From Legionella jordanis (GTDB taxonomy: Bacteria > Pseudomonadota > Gammaproteobacteria > Legionellales > Legionellaceae): DNA of 64,000 bases. Both the position numbers and the translations under genes were made by a program. The notes beneath the pieces were generated by a model. That model saw nothing but the letters and a program-made list of their open reading frames with translations, was not told the origin of the DNA and did not search any database. Shown one piece after another: positions 9,097 to 18,462 of this stretch. Within the stretch, counting starts at the first letter, position 1, and each line of letters starts with the position of its first letter. The stretch is taken from contig NZ_LR134383.1 in assembly GCF_900637635.1 (NCBI RefSeq), positions 1,260,501 to 1,324,500 of the forward strand, read 5' to 3'.

Positions 9097-10292
9097 TTGA
9101 AAAAGAACTCCCGGATCAACATGGGCATTTTGGTCAATATGGTGGCATTTTCGTAGCGGATACCCTGATGCATGCTCTTGAGCAATTGCAAAAGTCTTAT
9201 GAGCAATATCGTTGTGATCCTGAATTTTTAGCAGAGCTTAGTTCGGAGCTGCATGATTATGTTGGGCGTCCAACTCCCCTTTATCATGCTAAACGATTGA
9301 GCAAAGAAACCGGTGGAGCACAAATTTTCTTAAAGCGTGAAGATTTAAACCACACTGGTGCCCATAAGATCAATAATACAGTGGGTCAGGCGCTCTTGGC
9401 CAAAAGAATGGGCAAAACCAGAATTATTGCGGAAACTGGAGCTGGCCAACATGGAGTTGCGTCAGCGACAGTTGCTGCAAAATTAGGTTTGGAATGCGTT
9501 GTTTACATGGGGGCTGAAGACATTAAAAGGCAGTCCACCAACGTCTATCGCATGAAAATGCTGGGTGCTGAAGTCGTGCCAGTTACGGCAGGCTCTAAAA
9601 CGCTAAAAGACGCTCTTAATGAAGCCATGAGGGACTGGGTTAGTCACATAGACAATACATTTTACATCATTGGGACAGTGGCAGGGCCTCACCCTTACCC
9701 GCAAATCGTGAGGGATTTCCAAACCGTTATTGGTAAGGAAGCTCGCGAGCAAATTGTTGAAAAAACAGGTAAATTACCAGATGCTCTTGTGGCCTGCGTT
9801 GGCGGGGGTTCTAATGCAATCGGATTATTCCACCCCTTTTTGCAAGATAAAGACGTTGCTATTTATGGTGTTGAAGCTGCAGGCAAAGGGCTTGAGACGG
9901 GAATGCATGCGGCCTCTCTGATAGCTGGCAAACCTGGCGTTTTGCATGGGAACCGCAGTTATTTACTTTGTGATGAGCAGGGCCAGATCATGGATACGCA
10001 TTCTATTTCAGCAGGTCTTGATTATCCCGGGGTAGGGCCAGAACACGCCTATCTTAAAGACATAGGGCGTGTGGAATATGTTCCTATAACTGATGAAGAA
10101 GCACTGGCTGCCTTTCGAACACTGACGCATAAGGAAGGAATCATTCCAGCATTGGAATCTAGCCATGCAATCGCTTATGCGTTGAAATTGGCAAAAGAGA
10201 TGAACCCCTCTCAATCCATCATTGTTAATTTATCCGGAAGAGGGGATAAAGACCTTCACACGGTTGCAGCGATTGATCACGTAACCATTTAG
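9093..10292 (+). CDS. trpB: Tryptophan synthase beta subunit
   Basis: A 399-residue PLP enzyme joining indole and serine to make tryptophan. The PLP lysine is K92 in [10 protein letters not shown]. The phosphate-binding loop [10 protein letters not shown] and the C-terminal NLSGRGDKD are intact. Two starts are possible. The ATG at 9093 overlaps the trpF stop (ATGA) and has GGGGAAGAG 1-5 bases upstream, with homologue-like length. The ATG at 9081 has only a weak ribosome site. I chose 9093. The subunit pairs with TrpA, encoded 18 bases downstream, to form the alpha-beta-beta-alpha complex with an indole tunnel. Confidence 0.96.
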   Translation: MIEKELPDQHGHFGQYGGIFVADTLMHALEQLQKSYEQYRCDPEFLAELSSELHDYVGRPTPLYHAKRLSKETGGAQIFLKREDLNHTGAHKINNTVGQALLAKRMGKTRIIAETGAGQHGVASATVAAKLGLECVVYMGAEDIKRQSTNVYRMKMLGAEVVPVTAGSKTLKDALNEAMRDWVSHIDNTFYIIGTVAGPHPYPQIVRDFQTVIGKEAREQIVEKTGKLPDALVACVGGGSNAIGLFHPFLQDKDVAIYGVEAAGKGLETGMHAASLIAGKPGVLHGNRSYLLCDEQGQIMDTHSISAGLDYPGVGPEHAYLKDIGRVEYVPITDEEALAAFRTLTHKEGIIPALESSHAIAYALKLAKEMNPSQSIIVNLSGRGDKDLHTVAAIDHVTI

Positions 10293-10310
10293 CGTTTAAG
10301 GGTGGGCTTA

Positions 10311-11120
10311 ATGAACCGAATTGATAACATGTTAGCGCATTTGCGCTCGATAAAGAAAAAAATGCTCAGTCCTTACCTCACTGCAGGTGATCCCAATCCA
10401 GAATTGACGGTTCCATTGATGCATGCCTTGGTGGAAGCTGGTGCGAATCTACTGGAGATTGGATTACCTTTCTCAGATCCAATGGCTGAGGGTCCAGTGA
10501 TTCAGGCGGCGATGGAACGAGCCTTGGCGAATGGTGTCGGTTGCGAGCAAGTGTTCTCCATGGTAGAAGAATTTCGCAAAACTGATTTGCAAACGCCCAT
10601 CGTATTGATGGGGTACTTAAATCCAATCGAACAATATGGCTACGAACGTTTCGCCAAGAGAGCGAAATCGGCTGGGATTGATGGCACAATCATTGTGGAT
10701 TTACCCCCAGAAGAGAGTGAGTTCTTAGCAGCAATATGGCAAGCCAGTCAGTTGCACTCCATTTATCTGTGTTCTCCCACGACATCAGAACGAAGAATGG
10801 CTTTAATCAATCATTTTGGACGAGGATATCTTTATTATGTTTCACTGAAAGGAGTCACCGGCTCTGATGATTTTGATCTGGAGAACGTTAAACTTCATTA
10901 TCAACAGAGAAAATCTCAGACTGATTTACCATTGATGGTCGGATTTGGTATTAAAACAGCAGTCACCGCAGCTGAGGTTGCGAAGTTTGCAGATGGGGTG
11001 ATTGTTGGAGCTGCGCTGATTAAGCAAATTTATGAAGCCTATAATACCGGACATAATGTAATTGCAGCAGGCGCTTCCCTGATTCAGGCAATGCGTCAAG
11101 AAATGGATAAAAACGAGTGA
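10311..11120 (+). CDS. trpA: Tryptophan synthase alpha subunit
   Basis: A 269-residue TIM-barrel lyase that releases indole from indole-3-glycerol phosphate. The catalytic glutamate lies in LLEIGLPFSDP. The second catalytic acid, aspartate 60 in E. coli (PLADGP), is glutamate here (PMAEGP), a change allowed by the family signature. Phosphate-binding GFGIK and VGAALIK segments are present. I chose the ATG at 10311, with AAGGG about 8 bases upstream. An in-frame GTG at 10302 overlaps that ribosome site. It lies between trpB and glnS, with only 4 bases to the glnS start, so glnS is probably in the same transcript. Confidence 0.95.
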   Translation: MNRIDNMLAHLRSIKKKMLSPYLTAGDPNPELTVPLMHALVEAGANLLEIGLPFSDPMAEGPVIQAAMERALANGVGCEQVFSMVEEFRKTDLQTPIVLMGYLNPIEQYGYERFAKRAKSAGIDGTIIVDLPPEESEFLAAIWQASQLHSIYLCSPTTSERRMALINHFGRGYLYYVSLKGVTGSDDFDLENVKLHYQQRKSQTDLPLMVGFGIKTAVTAAEVAKFADGVIVGAALIKQIYEAYNTGHNVIAAGASLIQAMRQEMDKNE

Positions 11121-11124
11121 AATT

Positions 11125-12780
11125 ATGAGTGAAAGCAGTGAAAAAAGAGCACATTTTATTCGACAAATGATTGCTGAGGAATTAGCCAGCGGTAAACATA
11201 AAGAAGTCATTACCCGTTTTCCACCTGAGCCCAATGGCTATTTGCACATCGGCCATGCGAAATCCATTTGCCTGAATTTCGGCTTGGCTGAGGAATTCAA
11301 AGGCCGTTGCTTCTTGCGTTTTGATGACACTAATCCAATCAAAGAGGAACAAGAATTCGTTGACGCAATTATTGATGATGTGCGTTGGCTTGGGTTTGAG
11401 TGGTATGCTTTGACGCATTCCTCTGACTATTATCATGAGCTTTATGACTATGCAATTCATTTAATTAAAGAAGGCAAAGCTTACGTGGACAGTTTAAGCA
11501 TGGAAGAAATCCGCGCCCATCGCGGCACTTTGCTGGAGCCTGGTCGTGAAAGCCCATACCGTAATCGCAGCATCGAGGAAAATCTTGATTTGTTTCAGCG
11601 CATGAAGGCTGGTGAATTTCCGGACGGAAGTCATGTGTTGCGCGCTAAAATAGATATGCAATCCGGGAATGTGAATATGCGGGATCCGGTGCTTTATCGC
11701 ATTCGACATGCGAAACATCAAAGAACGGGCGATGAGTGGTGTATTTATCCCATGTATGATTATGCTCACCCAATATCCGATGCTTTGGAAAAGATCACCC
11801 ATTCATTGTGTACTTTGGAATTTCAGGATCACAGGCCTTTATACGATTGGTTTATTGAAAATTGCCCTGTACCCGCAAGACCCGTACAAACTGAATTTGC
11901 CAGACTTAATTTGTCACACACTGTGACTTCCAAAAGAAAATTACGCGATTTGGTGGAGAAAAAAATTGTTAGTGGCTGGGATGATCCCAGGCTTCCTACC
12001 ATTCGCGGCATGAGAAAGCGCGGTTACCCGCCGGCCGCCATTCGTCGATTCTGTGAGATCATCGGGATTTCACGCAGTGACTCCGTCATCGATATGTCGA
12101 TTCTCGAAGAGTGCATTAGAGGCGAGCTAAATCAAACTGCAAAAAGAGCTTTGGCGGTGATGGATCCCATTCGGGTAATCATAGAAAACTACCCCGATGA
12201 TCAAATGGAACATTTAGAAGCTAAATACCTTCCTAACGATCCCGATTCAGAAAGCAGGATTTTACCTTTCGCCAGGGAAATTTATATTGAAAGAAGTGAT
12301 TTTATGGAAAATCCCCCTAAAGATTACTTCCGCCTGGCTCCCGGACGGGAAGTGCGTCTAAGACATGCCTATGTGATACGTTGCTCGGATGTTATTCGCA
12401 ATGAGCAGGGTGAAGTGGTTGAACTACGTTGTACTTATGATCCGGAAACGCTTGGAAAGAACCCAAGTGACCGCAAAGTCAAAGGCGTCATCCACTGGCT
12501 TTCTGCCAAACATGCACTTCCCATCACTGTTTTGCAATACGATCGCTTGTTTACGGATGCAAATCCTGCGCGTGAGGAAGATTTTCTGCAATTTTTGAAT
12601 AAAGATTCCCTGGAGATTAAACAAGGTTTTTGTGAGCCTTCCCTAGGTACACAGCCTCTTAATGAGGTATTTCAATTCGAGCGGTTGGGATATTACTGTG
12701 TGAATCAAATTGAAAATGGTCAAGTTACTGCTTTTCATCGAGTAGTTGATCTTAAAGACAGCTGGGGAAAAATCAGTTAA
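11125..12780 (+). CDS. glnS: Glutaminyl-tRNA synthetase
   Basis: A 551-residue class Ic aminoacyl-tRNA synthetase. The HIGH motif is in [15 protein letters not shown] and the KMSKS-equivalent in TVTSKRKL. The GlnRS-type acceptor-binding and C-terminal beta-barrel anticodon domains fill the rest. Length equals the E. coli enzyme (554). Its ATG is 4 bases after the trpA stop and is probably read from the trp message. Having glnS and cysS directly after trpA, where many gammaproteobacteria have accD-folC, is a notable local gene order. It charges tRNA-Gln directly. Confidence 0.97.
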   Translation: MSESSEKRAHFIRQMIAEELASGKHKEVITRFPPEPNGYLHIGHAKSICLNFGLAEEFKGRCFLRFDDTNPIKEEQEFVDAIIDDVRWLGFEWYALTHSSDYYHELYDYAIHLIKEGKAYVDSLSMEEIRAHRGTLLEPGRESPYRNRSIEENLDLFQRMKAGEFPDGSHVLRAKIDMQSGNVNMRDPVLYRIRHAKHQRTGDEWCIYPMYDYAHPISDALEKITHSLCTLEFQDHRPLYDWFIENCPVPARPVQTEFARLNLSHTVTSKRKLRDLVEKKIVSGWDDPRLPTIRGMRKRGYPPAAIRRFCEIIGISRSDSVIDMSILEECIRGELNQTAKRALAVMDPIRVIIENYPDDQMEHLEAKYLPNDPDSESRILPFAREIYIERSDFMENPPKDYFRLAPGREVRLRHAYVIRCSDVIRNEQGEVVELRCTYDPETLGKNPSDRKVKGVIHWLSAKHALPITVLQYDRLFTDANPAREEDFLQFLNKDSLEIKQGFCEPSLGTQPLNEVFQFERLGYYCVNQIENGQVTAFHRVVDLKDSWGKIS

Positions 12781-12790
12781 GAGGCCACCT

Positions 12791-14152
12791 ATGTTAAATC
12801 TCTATAATTCTCTAACCAGAAAACAAGAAATATTCAAACCCATTGTACCCGGCAAAATTGGCATTTATGTTTGCGGGATTACCGTTTATGATCGCTGCCA
12901 TTTAGGCCATGCACGTTCTATGGTCTGTTTTGACGTAATGACCCGTTATATGCGCGCCCAAGGCTATAAGGTGACTTATGTCCGGAATATCACTGACATT
13001 GATGATAAAATAATCAATCGGGCCAATGAGCGGGGTATCTCCATCGAGGAGTTAACCACCCACTACATAAAAGCAATGCATGAGGATGCGAAGGCTTTGA
13101 ACATTCTGCCGCCCGACATTGAGCCTCGGGCGACCTCACATATTCCTTCAATCATTAAGTTAATTCAGAGATTGATTGACGCTGGTTTTGCTTACATCAG
13201 CGAAAACGGTGACGTTTGTTACGAAGTTAAGTCCTTTCAGGATTATGGGAAGTTATCCCACAAAGATTTAGATGGCTTAATGGCTGGAGCGCGTGTTGAG
13301 GTGGTCAGAGAAAAGCGCTCCCCTCTTGACTTTGTGTTGTGGAAAAAGGCTAAACCCGGTGAACCCAGCTGGCCTTCTGTTTGGGGAGAAGGACGGCCAG
13401 GTTGGCATATAGAATGTTCAGCTATGGCAATGGAAGAACTTGGTGAACAATTCGACATTCATGGTGGTGGTATGGATTTGCAATTCCCTCATCATGAGAA
13501 CGAGATTGCTCAAAGCGAAGCCGCTACTGGTAAATCTTTTGCTAACTACTGGATTCATGTGGGAATGCTGCAGGTCAACAATGAGAAAATGGCCAAATCC
13601 TTAGGGAATTTTTTCACTATTGAAGACGTATTAAAAAAATACCACCCTGAGGTCGTTCGTTATTTTCTGTTAAGCAGCCATTATCGTAGTGCATTGAATT
13701 ATTCGGAAGACAATTTATCAAATGCTGGCAAAGCCTTAACTCGACTTTATCAATCCTTAAAAGGAATAGAGGACTCAACAACTGAAATGGATGAGCAATG
13801 GCTTCAGCAATTCAATGATGCCATGAATGATGATTTCAATACTCCCAAAGCGCTTTCGGTTTTATTTCAATTAAGTCATGAATTGAATAAAAATAACTCT
13901 CCTGTATTGGCTTATACCTTAAAATATTTGGCGTCTCTACTGGGTCTTTTGCAAAGTTCTCCCGAGGAATTTTTGCAAGCTGGATTAGCTGATCAGGACA
14001 AGGAAAGAATTGAGCAATTGATTCAGGAGCGTTTGCAAGCACGTTCTGAGCGAAATTGGGCTAAAGCGGATGAAATTCGCAAGCTATTAACAGAGGAAGG
14101 GATTGAGCTCGAAGATAAGCCAAATGGAACCAGCTGGCGAAGAAAAGGTTAA
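12791..14152 (+). CDS. cysS: Cysteinyl-tRNA synthetase
   Basis: A 453-residue class Ia synthetase, probably monomeric. The zinc and HIGH region reads [18 protein letters not shown]. The KMSKS loop is KMAKSLGNF, with Ala for the second-position Ser, as in some homologues. GWHIECSAM and [15 protein letters not shown] are the conserved cysteine-binding segments. The frame is open upstream to 12746, overlapping glnS, but the ATG at 12791 follows GAGG by 6 bases and matches family length (461 in E. coli). It is the last gene of the truA-cysS run, followed by a 320-base gap. Confidence 0.96.
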   Translation: MLNLYNSLTRKQEIFKPIVPGKIGIYVCGITVYDRCHLGHARSMVCFDVMTRYMRAQGYKVTYVRNITDIDDKIINRANERGISIEELTTHYIKAMHEDAKALNILPPDIEPRATSHIPSIIKLIQRLIDAGFAYISENGDVCYEVKSFQDYGKLSHKDLDGLMAGARVEVVREKRSPLDFVLWKKAKPGEPSWPSVWGEGRPGWHIECSAMAMEELGEQFDIHGGGMDLQFPHHENEIAQSEAATGKSFANYWIHVGMLQVNNEKMAKSLGNFFTIEDVLKKYHPEVVRYFLLSSHYRSALNYSEDNLSNAGKALTRLYQSLKGIEDSTTEMDEQWLQQFNDAMNDDFNTPKALSVLFQLSHELNKNNSPVLAYTLKYLASLLGLLQSSPEEFLQAGLADQDKERIEQLIQERLQARSERNWAKADEIRKLLTEEGIELEDKPNGTSWRRKG

Positions 14153-14473
14153 TGCTTATTGATTTTACACACTTAGCAGAACAATTTGCCAAATTGGTTT
14201 TCTGGGTCTACTCTTAAAGATAAGGCCTTATATTTTAAAAGGAATTCTAGCTCTAAATGGATTTGGATTTAAGGCCTGTATTTTTATTATCAGTTTAACA
14301 ATCATCATGATTTGCGATGTATTGGGTAGGGCACCCAGTCGCTTATTTCTGTAGGTATTCCTACCCAAATTTAATAAAGATATATAATTTAAAATACTTT
14401 GGCCTGATGGCGGTATGAGTCAGGTTTTTATAATGGGTTCCTAGGCTAATAGCTAAGACTAAGGAGAGCAAAT
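14153..14473. other. Intergenic gap without a gene
   Basis: No frame of substance is seen on either strand. The gap holds two short inverted repeats (around 14320-14338 with TGGGT/ACCCA and around 14351-14366 with GTAGG/CCTAC) and a TATAAT hexamer at 14383-14388 that may be the -10 of the following PRC-barrel gene. No convincing -35 is visible at 17 bases, which could fit an RpoS-type promoter (inference). Confidence 0.4.
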
Positions 14474-14833
14474 ATGGCCAGTCAAATTGTAAATGCCGAT
14501 CAAGTTATCGGAGTCGAGGTAAAGAACCAACAAGGTGAGAATCTCGGAAAGATTGAGGCACTTATGCTAGATAAATTCGAAGGGAAAGTGTCTTACGTTG
14601 TGTTATCTTTTGGCGGTTTCATGGGAATGGGTGATAAGTTATTTGCCATGCCATGGAGTATTTTCAAATACGATGAAAACAAAGGATGTTTTGTAATTTC
14701 AGTTGATAAAGAAACACTTAGAAACTCTCCAGGCTTCGATAAAAATCATTGGCCGGATATGTCTAATCCGACTTGGGGAGCAAATATAAACAAATATTAT
14801 GGAATAGCCCAAACTCATCAAGAGCGCCGCTAA
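14474..14833 (+). CDS. PRC-barrel domain protein
   Basis: A 119-residue soluble protein made of one PRC-barrel domain. Residues 6-75 show the expected beta strands: VIGVEVKNQQGENLGKIEAL, then KVSYVVLSFGGFMGMGDKLF and AMPWSIFKYD. PRC barrels occur in RimM, photosynthetic reaction centres and many small stress-related proteins. The ligand of this group is unknown. A good ribosome site (AAGGAGAG about 6 bases before the ATG) and a clear terminator right after it suggest a single-gene unit. A role in stress response or adhesion to a membrane partner is only inference. Confidence 0.88.
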   Translation: MASQIVNADQVIGVEVKNQQGENLGKIEALMLDKFEGKVSYVVLSFGGFMGMGDKLFAMPWSIFKYDENKGCFVISVDKETLRNSPGFDKNHWPDMSNPTWGANINKYYGIAQTHQERR

Positions 14834-14852
14834 TAACGGTTTAAAGAAATTT

Positions 14853-14885
14853 AAAAACCAAGGTCACATGACCTTGGTTTTTTTA
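14853..14885 (+). terminator. Rho-independent terminator after PRC-barrel gene
   Basis: A 14-base perfect stem (AAAAACCAAGGTCA paired with TGACCTTGGTTTTT) with a 2-base loop, running into a T tract at 14878-14884. It lies 20 bases past the stop of the PRC-barrel gene. The A/T symmetry allows it to work on both strands. Confidence 0.9.
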
Positions 14886-14986
14886 TTTATAGGCAAGAAG
14901 AGAATTTTACTCCGAAAAGAAATTAGTCATCTATACTCTAATCAATGGATAAATTAAATCGCAATGTTTCAGCAAAGGAGAGCTCT

Positions 14987-15529
14987 ATGAAAAAAATGAT
15001 TTCCATATTTCTGGCTACATTAGGTTTATCCTTGTTTGCTGGACCAGGCTTTAATGCGAGCAGTTCTTCCTCTGATCAAAGCCAATCAACTACAAATGAC
15101 TCTGGACTAGGTGCTGCTACGGCAACGGGTTCAACTTCCACCGATAACGACAGCAGCACAATGAACTCCGATTCTGATAGCAATTTGATATCAGATACTG
15201 GAGATGAGGAGGATGACGATTTAGGCACAGCCACGGGATCAACCTCTGTCGATCAGGGCAGCAGTACTCAAGATAGCAGTGGTGCTACTGGTGTTCCAAC
15301 CGATACTGCTCCCTCAAGTGATGGTAATATGAACTCCACCAATACAGACAGCGGCACTAATACCAATACGAATTCTGGTGCGACTGATTCAGGTATAGGC
15401 ACGAACACTACCGTTCCAGACACGACTGCCAATCCCGGAACAGGCAGTACCGATATGAATAATTCAAATATGGATCCTAATTCTAATACGGATACCTCTG
15501 GGGCCTCAGGCAGCTCAGGAGCTCAGTAA
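14987..15529 (+). CDS. Secreted Ser/Thr/Asp/Asn-rich low-complexity protein
   Basis: A 180-residue protein. Residues 1-22 or so form a signal peptide (MKKMISIFLATLGLSLFAG). The rest is almost entirely Ser, Thr, Asp, Asn and Gly, so it is predicted to be extended and disordered. A motif ATGSTS followed by T/V-D and S-S-T occurs twice (about residues 43-58 and 78-92), and NTDSGTNTNTN-type runs follow. I chose the ATG at 14987, which has AAAGGAG 6 bases upstream. An upstream in-frame ATG at 14945 would spoil the signal peptide. No function can be assigned. A surface or matrix-type filler protein is the plain reading, and repeat number may vary between strains. Confidence 0.75.
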   Translation: MKKMISIFLATLGLSLFAGPGFNASSSSSDQSQSTTNDSGLGAATATGSTSTDNDSSTMNSDSDSNLISDTGDEEDDDLGTATGSTSVDQGSSTQDSSGATGVPTDTAPSSDGNMNSTNTDSGTNTNTNSGATDSGIGTNTTVPDTTANPGTGSTDMNNSNMDPNSNTDTSGASGSSGAQ

Positions 15530-15787
15530 TCTTACCTACAACGTTGGCTTTCAAGGAAGGATTTTTAAAGCCTCCCCTGAAATGCCAACTTTAATTTATA
15601 AATGACAGCAATTTTTCTCTCAGTAATCAGCAGTTAGTCAAGTTCCTGACAAAGCTCCTTTCCAAAAAATCGCTTCCTTTCGAGAACAAATCAAATTTGC
15701 AATTTTTAATCCTTATGCTTAAAAATTTGGCATCAATTAATTTTTTAGTCTAGGCTTAAAAAATAGGAATGATTAAGGGAAACCGGT

Positions 15788-16582
15788 ATGAAGGATCCAT
15801 TAGCGGCTTTTGAGGACTCTCTATGCTATATGTTTGAACTTCAAACAAGAAACACCGGAACGTACATTAATCGAGAAGTTCAGCATCTTAAAAATGCATT
15901 GGAAAATTATAAAAATGGACGTTCTCTTACGTTAAGAGAGCTTATTATGGCTCTGAAACGAGCTTTTCCTGTCGTAGAAAACTATGTTGATGGCTATTTA
16001 GTTAAATTAAGAATGGAAGCTTTAGCTAAGGCAAATGGCTATAGAATTCATTGGGAGGAGGACCATTTTAGAAGGAAAAAAGGCTATCCCTACTTTCATT
16101 ATGCCAAATCAGTGCCCGAATCACTGGACTTTATATCTTGGCTATCCGAATGTGCAGGCCTTCAATTTTCGCATCTCGATAGGCGAAAGCAGGCGGAAAT
16201 AATTTTGCATTTTCGGTTAGAAAAGAATTTTATAACTAAACTCACTGAACATTTATCCAAACAACCCGACTTCCTCATCAATCTAGCGTTAGAATCCACC
16301 GAAATTTGTATTAATATTCTTCACACTCGCCTTGGATTTGAAATTAACAACCCTGATTTGGCCAAAATTATTGTTCATCATTCAACCGCGATGATCGACC
16401 ATTCAATAGACCTTGAAGCACAATTTATGCGATTTGTGGAGTTCTGGGATGCTTCTTTAGAACGAACTGGCCGTTCCATTGCCAAACTTATAGATGATCC
16501 TGAAGCAAGCTCCGCTCTAAAAAAATTGCCCTTTTTTGAAGTTTGCGACAACGAAAATACTTTAAAGGTTATGCCTGGCTAG
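15788..16582 (+). CDS. Unrecognised protein, 264 residues
   Basis: No signal peptide or membrane segment is seen. The sequence is largely helical, with charged runs (GYRIHWEEDHFRRKKGYP around residues 83-100) and histidine-rich stretches (IIVHHSTAMIDHS around 198-210). I do not recognise a family. A good ribosome site (AAGGGA, 8 bases before the ATG) supports expression. It is followed 73 bases later by another unrecognised gene on the same strand, and the two may form a small operon. Both sit in an A-T rich stretch between a PRC-barrel gene and a TauD-type gene. Possible enzyme or effector roles cannot be separated from sequence alone. Confidence 0.7.
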   Translation: MKDPLAAFEDSLCYMFELQTRNTGTYINREVQHLKNALENYKNGRSLTLRELIMALKRAFPVVENYVDGYLVKLRMEALAKANGYRIHWEEDHFRRKKGYPYFHYAKSVPESLDFISWLSECAGLQFSHLDRRKQAEIILHFRLEKNFITKLTEHLSKQPDFLINLALESTEICINILHTRLGFEINNPDLAKIIVHHSTAMIDHSIDLEAQFMRFVEFWDASLERTGRSIAKLIDDPEASSALKKLPFFEVCDNENTLKVMPG

Positions 16583-16655
16583 CAAGATGTGAAAAGAGCA
16601 GGGAGGCAATTTGCTAAACTTAAAGGTAAGCATACAAAGGATTTGAGGTGTTGAA

Positions 16656-17264
16656 ATGGCTAAAAATCGCATAGAGTCCGATTCTAAAGGAAAGAATATA
16701 GCAGAATCCTATAATAAGTTTAAGGAGTTTGAAGGAAAAATTTACACCGGAATGAAAGTGGGGCGAAGCCATCACTGGATTTATGATTCAGGTGAATGGA
16801 AGGAAACGAAAATTACTCCCGACAAATGGGAAATTCATTATTCCGTCACTAAAAGAAGAAAAGGGAAAGCACCGGAAGGCTCTGGAGTTCCAGTAGGAAC
16901 CAAATATCACTGGTATATCCTGGCTCACCAAGTTGTTGAAAAATTAAATGCTAATGATTATTCCACCGAATTGGCAGGAATGAAGTTTAAACTTGCCCAT
17001 CAGCGAGCCAATAAAGACGATTGGAATATTTCTGACAATGCTCAAAAAAAACGCATGATTAAAATCCTAAGGGAATTGGCCGATCACCTGGAAAATGAGC
17101 TTGAGGGAGGCAAAACGAAAGTTAAACCTCAAAAAGAAAAGATTGCAGCGACTCAGGACAAACCAGTGAGGAAAAAACCAACCATTAAACCATTTCCTAA
17201 AAGAATGGTGGCTAAGAATGAACCTTTCCACGAAGACAAGCCTACGAAGGGAAAACATAAATAA
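16656..17264 (+). CDS. Unrecognised lysine-rich protein, 202 residues
   Basis: A basic protein. Residues 1-145 look like a compact domain with aromatic pairs (VGRSHHWIYDSGEWKETKI; VGTKYHWYILAHQVVEKL). Residues 150-202 form a lysine/proline-rich tail (KTKVKPQKEKIAATQ, VRKKPTIKPFPKRM), similar in composition to nucleic-acid-binding or histone-like tails. No known domain was recognised and no signal peptide is present. GAGGTG lies about 7 bases before the ATG. The gene follows another unrecognised one on the same strand. DNA or RNA binding is an inference from charge only. Confidence 0.72.
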   Translation: MAKNRIESDSKGKNIAESYNKFKEFEGKIYTGMKVGRSHHWIYDSGEWKETKITPDKWEIHYSVTKRRKGKAPEGSGVPVGTKYHWYILAHQVVEKLNANDYSTELAGMKFKLAHQRANKDDWNISDNAQKKRMIKILRELADHLENELEGGKTKVKPQKEKIAATQDKPVRKKPTIKPFPKRMVAKNEPFHEDKPTKGKHK

Positions 17265-17432
17265 ATTTCAATTTCAGTATTTTCACATGGGTTTACCCAT
17301 CATGTGAATCTGAGGAAAGGTACCTGATTCATTCGCTAATGCAATGAATTAATCAAACAGCTTAATTTTTGGCATGGATGTCGCATTCCTAATTGTTGGA
17401 AATGATAAAGCGCATGATGGAGGCTGTTTTAG

Positions 17433-18428
17433 ATGGAAGGTTTTAGCATTAAGCCAGGATTTCCTTATGTGATATCTTACGATAGAAATCGTAAGTTTGA
17501 GCTTGCTGATATAGAAGCACTGCAATTAGATTCCACCGTGAATCTGAGGCAGCAGTTATTGCAATATGGCGCAATATTATTTCGGAACTTTCCAATTCAT
17601 GCTGTTTATGATTTTTCCAATTTTATTAAAGCACTGAACCTAGGCAATTTTGTGAATTATGTAGGTGGAGATAGTCCCAGAAATAAAGTAACGGAAGGGA
17701 TTTATACTTCCACCGAAGCGCCACCGCATTTTTATATTCCCCTGCATCAAGAGCTCTCCTATTTGAGTATTTATCCCAAACACATTTATTTCTTTTGCGA
17801 GATAGAGCCAGAATTTCATGGGGAAACCATCATTGCTGATGCCAGAACAATTTATAAAGCGCTAAATACTGAGCTTGTACAACGCTTTCAGGAAAAAAGA
17901 TTAACCTATATTTCCCACTATTATAAAGAAAATGCAATGATGAAACTGATTAACTCATTTGCATATTCTCATAAGTCGTGGATGGATGTGTTTGAAACCA
18001 AGCAAAAAGCTCATGTTGAACAGTTTTGTCAAGACAATGAGATAGACTGGCGGTGGTTGCCTGACGATTGGATTGAACTGAAGCACACAAGACCGGCTGT
18101 TATGAAGCACCCAGATACCCAAGAAACAGTTTGGTTTAACCAAGCTCACCTATTTGATTTCAATCCGGAATTATTGGGCTTAATTAATTTTATGGCTGCA
18201 AGCTTAGTCTATTTTCGCCGCCAAACCCGATTGCATGAAATTTCGTTTGCAAATGGAGATAAGATCCCACGGGAAGATTTATACCATATCCTTGATGTTC
18301 TAAAACAGCATTCCGTAGCCCATTCCTGGAAAAAAGGGGATGTCCTGATTTTGGATAACATCCTGTGCATGCATGGACGGGCCTGTTTTAGGGGAAAACG
18401 AAGAATTTTGACGGCGATGACATCTTAA
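17433..18428 (+). CDS. TauD/TfdA-family Fe(II)/2-oxoglutarate dioxygenase
   Basis: A 331-residue putative non-haem iron oxygenase. The fold signature is visible. The proximal iron ligands are H105-x-E107 in PLHQELSYL and the distal one is H314 in LCMHGRACF. The following arginine run (GKRRILTAM) would bind 2-oxoglutarate. Family members hydroxylate small acids or peptides (TauD, SyrP, clavaminate synthase types). The substrate cannot be told. There is no adjacent transport or biosynthesis cluster, so it appears to be an orphan enzyme. GGAGG is about 10 bases before the ATG. It is convergent with an LRR-like gene (34 bases between stops). Confidence 0.85.
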   Translation: MEGFSIKPGFPYVISYDRNRKFELADIEALQLDSTVNLRQQLLQYGAILFRNFPIHAVYDFSNFIKALNLGNFVNYVGGDSPRNKVTEGIYTSTEAPPHFYIPLHQELSYLSIYPKHIYFFCEIEPEFHGETIIADARTIYKALNTELVQRFQEKRLTYISHYYKENAMMKLINSFAYSHKSWMDVFETKQKAHVEQFCQDNEIDWRWLPDDWIELKHTRPAVMKHPDTQETVWFNQAHLFDFNPELLGLINFMAASLVYFRRQTRLHEISFANGDKIPREDLYHILDVLKQHSVAHSWKKGDVLILDNILCMHGRACFRGKRRILTAMTS

Positions 18429-18462
18429 TACATCCCGCAGAGTAATGACCTTAACCCTGTAG

